A stretch of 64,000 nt of DNA from an uncultured Lachnospiraceae bacterium (GTDB lineage: Bacteria > Bacillota > Clostridia > Lachnospirales > Lachnospiraceae), in NCBI GenBank assembly GCA_910578845.1, contig CAJTSL010000010.1:25314-89313 (forward strand), in the 5' to 3' direction. This document shows, one piece after another, positions 52,124 through 60,146 of the stretch. A model generated the notes under the pieces. It saw nothing but the letters and a program-made list of their open reading frames with translations. It had not been told where the DNA came from and ran no database searches. The stretch's first letter is position 1; the number at the start of each line of letters is the position of its first letter. A program made the position numbers and the translations under genes.

Positions 52124-54503
52124 TAAAAAGAGGAATGCTGCAAGGTGGTTTGGCGTCTTGATCGCGAGCCTGGCGGCAGCATTATTCATGGCAATGGAGC
52201 CTGAGTTTGATAAGAAAGCGCGGATGTATTATGAGGAGGCAGGCAGCAAAGGGACAGAGAGCGAAGAGTTTATCAAAAGGCTAGTGCAGAGCAATTATGT
52301 ATTCTATAAAAATGTGCTGGATAAGAAAAGCTCGGAAATCTACTCGTATGACGAATTATATCTGGATAAAGACGTCAAAGAGGTAGCGTCCGCTGAAGCG
52401 CAGGCAGGAGAACAGGCACGAACGCAGACGGAATTATTAGAAAAGGCAATTTCAAAAAATGCGGATTTCCTGCCAGTGGATAAAGTTCAGGATGTTTTAG
52501 AGATCTATGCGAACCAGATTGAACGTGCGGCGGATGATATCCAGGAATATTATGTGGAAGACATCGGAGAGAACATGGATTATTATGTCCTGGATAAAAG
52601 CACGGAGACATCGCTTAAGAATACGACACAGCCTATCCAGGAACTCTTATCCGCACAGGAGGGCGATGAAAAGGATGTTTATGCCTATTATGATTATTAT
52701 GTCATCATGGATTATGACAAGGCTGGCAATTTGCAGAATATCAGCGTCAAAGGAAGGGACGCGGACAAACTCTTAAAGACTGTGCAGAAAATTGGGGATG
52801 GCCCAATGGGCATGCTTTTGCTGGATCGAAATGTGGAAGAGTCATTCGCATTTTATTATGGGGAAGAGAGACAGATTGAGAAATTGTTAACGATCACCCA
52901 GAAGAGGCCATGCAATGTGACCTTTATTTATGCGATGACCAAAGAACAGGCAAGAGTGTTTCAAAATAGAGGATATGCCGGAGCCTACTTAGGCAGCAAT
53001 CTTGGTGATGGGCCGTTATATGTGAGCTATGCGCAGGCAGGCGTGTCAGGAATTGTCATATTGTTCTTGCTGGTTATTTTTGCAGTGACTATGCTGGCAG
53101 CATTATATAGGCCGCAGCTTCTGGAAGGGAAAAAGGAGAGAAGAGCGGCGATCGAGGTAGTTCTTTTTCTGGGGCTTATGTTATTGGCAGGCTGTATGGA
53201 GATAATCTTGCAGTTCGTGGCAAGCGTTGGCAACGGTTATCTGTTAGATTGGCTGAATGATGTCTTCCCGGTGGACATGAGCATGGGGACTACGTATGAA
53301 GTGATAAAAAACATTATCTGTTTCTGTTTCTTTGCCACTTACTTTGGCTGCTGGTATTTCTGTTGTTTGGAATTTTCGGATATTGTCCATGGGTTAAAGC
53401 CGTACCTGAAAAAGAGATGCTATCTTTATATGCTGGTAAGTAAGCTGATTGGGCTTTGTAGGAAATTTTATCAGAAACTGAAAAGGGACGTCCTGGATAT
53501 TGACTTGGATGAAGATATGGGATCGGTATTGCGTAAAGTCCTTTTTATCAATTTCTGCCTGATCACAACATTTTGTTTATTTTGGTTTTTTGGCATAATA
53601 GGGCTGTTCGTTTATATTGTGGCGTTGTATTGCCTCTTGAAAAAATATATTCATAAAATCCAGATGCAGTACGGGATGCTTTTGAATGCGACAAACGCTA
53701 TGGCGCAAGGCCATCTGGATAATGGTTTTGAAGAGGATTTCGGCATTTTCGAATCTTATAAGGAAGAGTTGTATAAGGTACAGGATGGCTTCCGGAAGGC
53801 GGTAGATGAGGAAGTCAGAAGCCAGCGGATGAAGACGGAGCTGATTACGAATGTATCCCATGATTTGAAGACCCCGCTGACAGCAATTATTACTTATACG
53901 GATTTATTAAAAGAGGAAAACATTACACAAGAACAGCGGAAAGAATATTTGGAGACGTTAGAGAGGAAATCTTTGCGCTTGAAAGTGCTGATTGAAGATT
54001 TATTTGAAGTGAGCAGGGCGAGCAGCGGAAACGTGAAACTAGATCCGGTCCCGGTAGATATTTGTCATTTGCTGCGCCAGGTCTATTTAGAATATGAAGA
54101 CAAAATGAAGGAAGCGAGGCTTCATGTACGGTTTGTAGTACCGGAAGAGAAAGTCATCCTGGATTTGGACAGCCAGAAAACTTATCGTATTTTCGAAAAT
54201 TTATATGTTAATATGATCAAATATGCGCTGCCCGATACACGCGTATTCATTATGGCAAAGAAAAGGGACGGGGAAGGCAGGAGCCGTGACGGAATCCACA
54301 TTGAACTGAAAAATATTTCTGCACAGGAGATCATCGGTGACCCGAAGGAGCTGAGCGAACGGTTTGTAAGAGGGGATGTTTCCAGGAATACGGAAGGCAG
54401 CGGCCTTGGGCTGGCAATTGCCAAAAGTTTCACGGAACTGCAAGGGGGACGGTTTGCCATCGAGTGTGACGCCGATTTGTTTAAAATTATTATCGACTGG
54501 TGA
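52098..54503 (+). CDS. Membrane sensor histidine kinase
   Basis: An 801-aa kinase with a TTG start inside the end of the regulator gene; AAGGTGG provides the ribosome-binding site. An N-terminal membrane segment (about 18-36) precedes an extracytoplasmic domain of about 270 residues, then several more membrane segments (about 315-340, 355-375, 410-435 and 475-520). The kinase core has NVSHDLKTPLTAI (phospho-His, near 592) and GSGLGLAIAKSF (G2 box). The many segments in the middle are unusual and suggest sensing inside the membrane or by a 7TM-like part. It pairs with the regulator at 51416. Confidence 0.9.
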   Translation: MDIKLKNGNKKRNAARWFGVLIASLAAALFMAMEPEFDKKARMYYEEAGSKGTESEEFIKRLVQSNYVFYKNVLDKKSSEIYSYDELYLDKDVKEVASAEAQAGEQARTQTELLEKAISKNADFLPVDKVQDVLEIYANQIERAADDIQEYYVEDIGENMDYYVLDKSTETSLKNTTQPIQELLSAQEGDEKDVYAYYDYYVIMDYDKAGNLQNISVKGRDADKLLKTVQKIGDGPMGMLLLDRNVEESFAFYYGEERQIEKLLTITQKRPCNVTFIYAMTKEQARVFQNRGYAGAYLGSNLGDGPLYVSYAQAGVSGIVILFLLVIFAVTMLAALYRPQLLEGKKERRAAIEVVLFLGLMLLAGCMEIILQFVASVGNGYLLDWLNDVFPVDMSMGTTYEVIKNIICFCFFATYFGCWYFCCLEFSDIVHGLKPYLKKRCYLYMLVSKLIGLCRKFYQKLKRDVLDIDLDEDMGSVLRKVLFINFCLITTFCLFWFFGIIGLFVYIVALYCLLKKYIHKIQMQYGMLLNATNAMAQGHLDNGFEEDFGIFESYKEELYKVQDGFRKAVDEEVRSQRMKTELITNVSHDLKTPLTAIITYTDLLKEENITQEQRKEYLETLERKSLRLKVLIEDLFEVSRASSGNVKLDPVPVDICHLLRQVYLEYEDKMKEARLHVRFVVPEEKVILDLDSQKTYRIFENLYVNMIKYALPDTRVFIMAKKRDGEGRSRDGIHIELKNISAQEIIGDPKELSERFVRGDVSRNTEGSGLGLAIAKSFTELQGGRFAIECDADLFKIIIDW

Positions 54504-54561
54504 TTTTGAGCTTTTGCCCATATTCTTATGATTCATTATGGCTTATTTCCCGAAAAAGAAA

Positions 54562-54591
54562 TTGCCTCTTCACTGCGTTTCATGTTATACT
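54562..54591 (+). promoter_or_regulatory. Probable promoter of the HK-REC-GNAT gene
   Basis: TTGCCT (54562-54567), an 18-base spacer and TATACT (54586-54591), 50 bases before the start codon at 54641. Confidence 0.6.
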
Positions 54592-54640
54592 AAGGAATAA
54601 ATTATCATGCTGATGATGCGGGAACTGGAGGGCAATATAC

Positions 54641-57376
54641 TTGAAGAACCAAATGGAAATCGACCAGGATATTTTTGAAAATCTGCTCGTCCTGTTGGAC
54701 GCTCCTTTAAACGAGAACAATGATGAAGATATGGGGATAGAATGTCCGCCACATGCATGTATCATTCATGAGCCGCATAGGTTGCAGCTTGCTTATCAGC
54801 TAAAGCGGTTTATGGATGAGATGCCGGGTGGATTTTTTATCTACCGCGCCAACGAGACGGAAGACTTGATTTATGCGAATAAGGCGATGTTACGCTTGTT
54901 TGCTTGTGATACGATGGATGAATTCCGCAAACTGACAGGCAATTCTTTTAAGGGGATCGTACACCCTGATGATTTAGAAGAAATAGAGGAAAGCATTAAG
55001 GAACAGATTACATGCAGTAAGTATGCAATGGATTATGTGGAATACCGTATCATCCAAAAAGGAGGAGCCGTTCGCTGGATTGATGACTATGGGCATTTTG
55101 TGCGTAGCAAGAGCGCGGGAGATGTTTTCTATGTCTTTGCTGGTGATGCGACAGAGAAAAACGAACGCCGCATACAGGAAAAAGAGCGGCTGATGCATGA
55201 GAAGAAGCAGAATGAAGAGCGGTTACAGAAGAAAATAGAAGATTATGATAACGAGCTGAAAGTAATCCATCAGGAGCAGCTTCGCGGCCTTGAGATTATC
55301 GAAGGGCTGAGCATTGACTATGAATCCATTTTCTATGTGGATCTGGATGAGAATTGGATGAAAGCATATCGCGTCAGCCCACGGTTTGCCGGGATATTCC
55401 CTAAGTGCTTTGAGAAACGGGAATTTAGAGGCTTTGATGACAAATATATCAAAGAGTGGGTTTATCCGGATGACCATAGGCTTTTACAAGGGGTTTCCGA
55501 TCCGGAGTTTCTCCGTAAGAAGCTCGCAGGGCATAGGGCATTCCATTTAAGCTACCGGATCTACAGGGATGGGAAAGTCACTTACATACAGTTACGGATT
55601 GTGAATGTTGGGAACGAAGACCATGTTTCACAGATTATCATGGGTTACCGGAACATAGATGACGAAATCGTACAGGAGATGAAGCAGAAACAGATATTGG
55701 CCACTGCGCTCAATGAGGCAAATTTTGCGAACAAGGCGAAGAATTTGTTCCTTTCTAATATGTCCCATGACATACGGACGCCAATGAATGCAATTGTCGG
55801 GTTTACGTCTTTGATCAAAAAGCACATACATGATGTGGAGAAAGTCTCCGGATATCTGGAAATGATTTCTACGTCGAGCGACCAGCTTTTGCAGCTCTTA
55901 AACGATGTGCTGGAAATATCCAGATTAGAATCCGAGAAGGTACATGTAGAAGAATCCCAATGCAGCCTAATGGATATTACGCATCAGGTGCAAATGGATA
56001 TGCTGGCTAAGGCGGCAGCGAAGCATATTCTGCTTTCCTTAGATATTTCGAATCTGAAACATGACGCTGTATATACGGATCGTTCTAAATTGACACAGAT
56101 TCTGACGTATCTTGTGGATAATGCGATTAAATATACCAAAGAAGGCGGCTGGGTTACCATTACCGTAATGGAAGCAGAACTAAAAGATGTGCAGAATAGC
56201 CATGTAACTTATCAGTTTGTGGTGGAAGACTGTGGGATTGGCATCAACCAGGAATTTCTAGAGCATATCTTTGAGCCATTTGAGCGCGAGAAGAACACAA
56301 CGCTAAGCGGGATACATGGCACTGGATTGGGCCTTACGATCACAAGGAAGCTCGTGGAGATGATAGGCGGGACAATTGAGGCGATCAGTGAGGTAGGAAG
56401 AGGAAGCAAATTTATCATAACATTGCCGCTTTATATGCGGAACGAAGAGCCTTACATTGATGACTTGCAGGAGGTTCCATTACGTTTTTCAAAACCGAAG
56501 AAAATTTTGATCGTTGATGATAATGAAATAAACCGCGAGATTGAGAACGAGGTATTAAAAGATGCAGGATTCCTTGTGGATACGGCGGATGATGGCAGTA
56601 TTGCGGTAGAGAAGATCAAACATGCCAAACCGGGCGAATATGATTTGATCCTGATGGACATCCAGATGCCTATCATGGACGGCTATCATGCGACGAGAGC
56701 GATCCGGGCGCTAGAAGACTCCACGTTATCGGGTATTCCGATTATTGCGGTTTCTGCCAATTCTTTTGATGAAGATAAGAAAATGGCGATAGAAAGCGGT
56801 ATGAACGCACATTTGCCTAAGCCTTTAGATACGTTGCGCTTATATAAGGTCATTCGGCAGTTCCTGAAAGAAGATAAGCGCATCGTGAATTTGGATGGGG
56901 TGAAGATCCGCCCGATTAAGAAGTCTGAGCATCCGCTGCTAAAAGAGTTCTTATATGACTCTATTTATTTGGAGCAGGGACAGCCGATGCCGCCCAAGGA
57001 TATTATTGACCGGCCAGAACTTGCTATCTATATCCGGGATTTTGGCGGGCCGGATGATTTCTGTCTGGTAGCGGAATATGAGCAACGCATTATAGGCGCT
57101 GTCTGGACGAGGATTTTAGTGGGCGATATCAAAGGATATGGCAATATCAGCAATTGTGTGCCGGAGTTTGCTATTTCCGTGAAGAAAGATTACCGGAAAC
57201 AGGGAATCGGTTCCAAACTGATGAGAGAGATGATTGGCGTTTTGAAGGCACAGGGATATGAGAGGACGTCCCTTAGCGTTAATAAAAATAATTTTGCGTA
57301 CCGGATGTATCGGGAATTAGGGTTCCAGATCGTGAAAGTACGGGAAGAGGATTATTTGATGGTATTGGAATTATGA
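54641..57376 (+). CDS. Hybrid histidine kinase with REC and C-terminal GNAT acetyltransferase
   Basis: A 911-aa soluble protein with an unusual order of parts. Two PAS-type regions lie at about 60-170 and 225-340, joined by a coiled coil (175-215). The kinase core has the phospho-His in NMSHDIRTPMNAI (H376), an N box (DNAIKYTKEGG), EDCGIGI and GTGLGLTI. A REC domain at 620-740 holds D626-D627, phospho-acceptor D673 (LMDIQMPIMDG) and K727. From about 756 to the end is a GNAT domain: IRPIKKSEHPLL, VAEYEQRIIGAV, the acetyl-CoA loop YRKQGIGSKL (851-860) and NFAYRMYRELGF. Nothing separates REC and GNAT but a short linker. I infer that phosphorelay controls acetylation. TTG at 54641 follows GGAGGG by eight bases. 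It overlaps the HAD gene by four bases. Confidence 0.92.
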   Translation: MKNQMEIDQDIFENLLVLLDAPLNENNDEDMGIECPPHACIIHEPHRLQLAYQLKRFMDEMPGGFFIYRANETEDLIYANKAMLRLFACDTMDEFRKLTGNSFKGIVHPDDLEEIEESIKEQITCSKYAMDYVEYRIIQKGGAVRWIDDYGHFVRSKSAGDVFYVFAGDATEKNERRIQEKERLMHEKKQNEERLQKKIEDYDNELKVIHQEQLRGLEIIEGLSIDYESIFYVDLDENWMKAYRVSPRFAGIFPKCFEKREFRGFDDKYIKEWVYPDDHRLLQGVSDPEFLRKKLAGHRAFHLSYRIYRDGKVTYIQLRIVNVGNEDHVSQIIMGYRNIDDEIVQEMKQKQILATALNEANFANKAKNLFLSNMSHDIRTPMNAIVGFTSLIKKHIHDVEKVSGYLEMISTSSDQLLQLLNDVLEISRLESEKVHVEESQCSLMDITHQVQMDMLAKAAAKHILLSLDISNLKHDAVYTDRSKLTQILTYLVDNAIKYTKEGGWVTITVMEAELKDVQNSHVTYQFVVEDCGIGINQEFLEHIFEPFEREKNTTLSGIHGTGLGLTITRKLVEMIGGTIEAISEVGRGSKFIITLPLYMRNEEPYIDDLQEVPLRFSKPKKILIVDDNEINREIENEVLKDAGFLVDTADDGSIAVEKIKHAKPGEYDLILMDIQMPIMDGYHATRAIRALEDSTLSGIPIIAVSANSFDEDKKMAIESGMNAHLPKPLDTLRLYKVIRQFLKEDKRIVNLDGVKIRPIKKSEHPLLKEFLYDSIYLEQGQPMPPKDIIDRPELAIYIRDFGGPDDFCLVAEYEQRIIGAVWTRILVGDIKGYGNISNCVPEFAISVKKDYRKQGIGSKLMREMIGVLKAQGYERTSLSVNKNNFAYRMYRELGFQIVKVREEDYLMVLEL

Positions 57377-58041
57377 TAAATACAATTATATTTGATCTGG
57401 ATGGGACATTATTGAATACATTGGAGGATTTGACGGATAGCCTAAACTATGCGCTTCGTAAATCAGGCCTTTTAGAAAGGACGATAGAAGAAGTAAGGAG
57501 CTTTGTCGGCAACGGCGTTGCCAAGTTGATAGAGCGTGCCATACCTGGAGGCATAGCGCATCCGTCTTATGCTGAAATCCTCAGGGAATTCAAGGCGCAC
57601 TATGCGCTGCACTGCAAAGACAAAACGAAGCCGTATGATGGTATCTTGCCTATGTTAGATGCGCTTTGTGCAAAGGGATATAAGCTTGCCATTGTCTCGA
57701 ATAAATTTGATGCGGCAGTGAAAGAATTGAGCAGTCTTTATTTCGGGGAGCGGATTCTTGCAGCAATCGGGGAGAGCGAGAAGACCAGGAAAAAACCGGC
57801 GCCTGATACAGTATACCAGGCGCTGGAAGAATTAGCTGTGAATGCCGCAGAGGCAATTTATGTGGGTGATTCCGATGTTGATCTTGAGACGGCAGCGAAT
57901 GCGAAAATACCGTGCATCAGCGTGACATGGGGATTCCGTGACCGTGAAAGCCTGTTGATGGCAGGCGCGGATCCTGCACGTATGATTACGTCTCCGGATT
58001 GCCTTCTTCCGCTTCTTGCGTCTCTTTCGGCGGAAGCGTAA
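57373..58041 (+). CDS. HAD phosphatase, phosphoglycolate phosphatase-like
   Basis: A 222-aa HAD enzyme of the PGP/Gph type: motif I IIFDLDGTLLNT, motif II VSNKFD, the catalytic Lys in RKKPAPD and motif III YVGDSDVDLETA. It should remove phosphate from phosphoglycolate or a similar small substrate. Its ATG overlaps the stop codon of the HK-REC-GNAT gene (ATGA), so the two are coupled. Its last 56 bases overlap the end of the minus-strand CNNM/CorC gene. Confidence 0.9.
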   Translation: MINTIIFDLDGTLLNTLEDLTDSLNYALRKSGLLERTIEEVRSFVGNGVAKLIERAIPGGIAHPSYAEILREFKAHYALHCKDKTKPYDGILPMLDALCAKGYKLAIVSNKFDAAVKELSSLYFGERILAAIGESEKTRKKPAPDTVYQALEELAVNAAEAIYVGDSDVDLETAANAKIPCISVTWGFRDRESLLMAGADPARMITSPDCLLPLLASLSAEA

Positions 58042-59290
58042 TCAGTACTTTTAGAATACGGTTTTTGCTGATGCCTTGTGCTTGCAGCAAAATACCGTTT
58101 TCGAGTAGAATGGATTCTTTATCTTCCGGCAGCCGTTCTAACTGTTCGATCATCAGGCCGCCAACGGAATCGAAGTCTTCTGAATCTAGTTCGATGTCAA
58201 GCGCATCGTTGATATCGTCGAGTTTCATGCCGGCTTCCACGAGGAATTTGCCGGGTTCGGTTTCTTTGATCAGTTCCTCTTCGTCTTCGTCATATTCGTC
58301 ACGGATCTCCCCGACGATCTCTTCGATTAAATCTTCCATGGTGATCATGCCTACCGTGGCTCCGTATTCGCTTAATACAAAGGTGATATTGTAAGATTTC
58401 TCCCGCATTTCCATCATTAGGTCTGCGATTTTCTTATACTCATATGTATAATAGGCGCTTCTTAAGATTTTCTTGATCTGGAATTTCTCCGTATCTTTTA
58501 CCAGGATGAAATCTTTGATATTGATAATGCCGATAATGTTATCGGGATCGTCTTCATAAACAGGGATGCGCGTGAACATGGAAGCACGGAATGTAGCCAG
58601 TACTTCTTTATAGGTAGAAGTAATCGGAATGCTGGTCATATGGATCCTTGGGACCATAATATCTTTTGCGACCGCATCCCCGAAATCAAATACGTTGTAT
58701 ATCATCTCGCGTTCTTCCGACTCGATAGCCCCACCTTCATGGCTGACATCTACATAAGTTTTCAATTCATTCTCTGAGATGCTGACATCCTTGCCATCCG
58801 AATTGATATGGAGCAGGCGTAGGATGCCAAGCGACAATTTATCAATCAGGAAAATGACCGGCGTGAGTATGGACATCAAAGAACGGATAATGCTTCCATA
58901 GAACAGGGAAATGGATTCGGCGTTGCTCATTGCCCATGTCTTGGGAATGATTTCCCCAAACAGCAGAATGATAAGCGTTAACGCGCCTGTTACGAAACCG
59001 ACCATATAACTGCCCCATGTACGGATAGCGAAGGTCGTAGCAACAGAAGATGCACTGATATTGACGATGTTATTTCCAATCAGAATCGTACTGAGCATTT
59101 TGCTATATTGTCCAAGGATGGAAAGAACCCGAGTGGCACGTTTAGAACCTTCCTGTGCCAAAGTGCGCAGACGCACCTGGTTTACGGTCGTGAATGCAGT
59201 TTCCGCTGAAGAAAAGAATGCTGATAATAAAACAAGAATCAGTAATGAAATAAGTTGTATGACACCTGTGGTATCCAATGAAAAATTCAC
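57986..59290 (-). CDS. Hemolysin-family CNNM/CorC membrane protein
   Basis: A 434-aa protein with an N-terminal DUF21/CNNM membrane domain (four segments in 1-165, opening near LILVLLSAFFSSAETAFTTVNQVR), a pair of CBS domains (about 205-325, containing MVPRIHMTSIPIT and IIGIINIKDF) and a C-terminal CorC/HlyC domain ending in an acidic tail. The family moves Mg2+ or Co2+ and is not a toxin despite the name. Consensus promoter at 59321-59349. The 3' end overlaps the convergent HAD gene by 56 bases, leaving no room for a terminator. Confidence 0.93.
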   Translation of the reverse strand: MNFSLDTTGVIQLISLLILVLLSAFFSSAETAFTTVNQVRLRTLAQEGSKRATRVLSILGQYSKMLSTILIGNNIVNISASSVATTFAIRTWGSYMVGFVTGALTLIILLFGEIIPKTWAMSNAESISLFYGSIIRSLMSILTPVIFLIDKLSLGILRLLHINSDGKDVSISENELKTYVDVSHEGGAIESEEREMIYNVFDFGDAVAKDIMVPRIHMTSIPITSTYKEVLATFRASMFTRIPVYEDDPDNIIGIINIKDFILVKDTEKFQIKKILRSAYYTYEYKKIADLMMEMREKSYNITFVLSEYGATVGMITMEDLIEEIVGEIRDEYDEDEEELIKETEPGKFLVEAGMKLDDINDALDIELDSEDFDSVGGLMIEQLERLPEDKESILLENGILLQAQGISKNRILKVLITLPPKETQEAEEGNPET

Positions 59291-59320
59291 TCTCCTTTAC
59301 ATTGCATATGAAATGATTAT

Positions 59321-59349
59321 AATATACATGATATAGAATATTGTGTCAA
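59321..59349 (-). promoter_or_regulatory. Sigma-A promoter of the CNNM/CorC gene
   Basis: Minus strand TTGACA (59344-59349), 17-base spacer and TATATT (59321-59326). Confidence 0.85.
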
Positions 59350-59432
59350 GTTTTTCCTGCATTCCGAATATATATTTAATATCTTCTTAAGAAATAGAAA
59401 GAAATGGAAAACGGATGGGAGGAGAATTCAAT

Positions 59433-59807
59433 ATGGAGAGAAAAATCATGGATAGCGGCAAAATCCTTTTTGTAATGAAGTGTATGCTCGCAGCCTATCT
59501 TCTGACAGCAGGATTGTTGTTGCTTTTGGCGCTCATGCTGTATCGTTTTGGTTTATCGGAGAGGGTTGTTTCCATTTGCATCATTGTCATTTACATAGTA
59601 GTGACATTTCTTGCCGGCCTGATCGCGGGGAAAAGAGCGGGAGAGAAGAAGTTCCTATGGGGGCTGGCGATGGGGTGTATTTATTTCCTGATACTGACGG
59701 CGGTGTCGTTCGCAGTGAATAAGGGCATGGGAGATGATATGGGGAATCTTGTTACCGTGTTCTTGCTCTGCGGGGGAAGTGGAATGCTAGGCGGGATGTT
59801 AAGCTAA
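59433..59807 (+). CDS. TIGR04086 family membrane protein
   Basis: A 124-aa protein with four predicted membrane segments (about 12-36, 43-63, 69-90 and 101-122), matching the YrzE-like TIGR04086 group, which often lies beside scfA and SecDF genes in Clostridia. ATG at 59415 would add six residues, but GGGAGGAG lies just before 59433. No function is known. It is the first gene of the cluster that leads to scfA, scfB and secDF. Confidence 0.85.
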   Translation: MERKIMDSGKILFVMKCMLAAYLLTAGLLLLLALMLYRFGLSERVVSICIIVIYIVVTFLAGLIAGKRAGEKKFLWGLAMGCIYFLILTAVSFAVNKGMGDDMGNLVTVFLLCGGSGMLGGMLS

Positions 59808-59815
59808 AAAAGTAC

Positions 59816-59844
59816 TTTCCATACGGCACAATATATGGTATACT
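59816..59844 (+). promoter_or_regulatory. Promoter of the SCIFF operon
   Basis: TTTCCA (59816-59821), 17-base spacer and TATACT (59839-59844), with scfA beginning at 59911. Confidence 0.65.
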
Positions 59845-59910
59845 ATTCCAAGTTATGAAATTACAGATGTGATGAACTATGAAACCATAATAGGGAGCGA
59901 GGTAAGAATT

Positions 59911-60054
59911 ATGAAGCATATCAAGACGTTAACAACAAGAGACTTAAAGGAATCTATGAAAAAAGGCGGATGTGGCGAATGCCAGACTTCCTGCCAGTCA
60001 GCTTGTAAGACATCCTGTACGGTTGGCAACCAGAGCTGCGAGCAGACAAAATAG
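59911..60054 (+). CDS. scfA: SCIFF ranthipeptide precursor (six cysteines in forty-five)
   Basis: A 47-aa peptide beginning MKHIKTLTTRDLKESM with cysteines at 21, 24, 28, 32, 36 and 43, the SCIFF pattern. It is the ribosomal substrate in which a radical SAM maturase makes thioether links between Cys and acceptor residues such as Thr. An open frame from 59869 would add 14 residues, but GCGAGGTAAG before 59911 and the family's conserved start decide. The peptide is almost universal in Clostridia; its function is not settled. A hairpin follows before scfB. Confidence 0.95.
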   Translation: MKHIKTLTTRDLKESMKKGGCGECQTSCQSACKTSCTVGNQSCEQTK

Positions 60055-60077
60055 ACGGATAAAGTTACCATTTTGCG

Positions 60078-60104
60078 GAGTTGGCTGCCGAGCCAACTCT
60101 TTTT
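60078..60104 (+). terminator. Hairpin-T5 between scfA and scfB
   Basis: GAGTTGGCT and AGCCAACTC pair perfectly around GCCG and are followed by TTTTT. It probably lets abundant scfA RNA be made while only part of transcription reads on into the maturase gene. Confidence 0.85.
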
Positions 60105-60146
60105 ATGCAATATATTGTTGCGGTTAACAGGGAAAGGAAGAGTTTT

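Noticed and set aside
57986..59290. Hemolysin
   Set aside because: The DUF21-CBS-CorC layout marks a metal transport family; the toxin label is historical.
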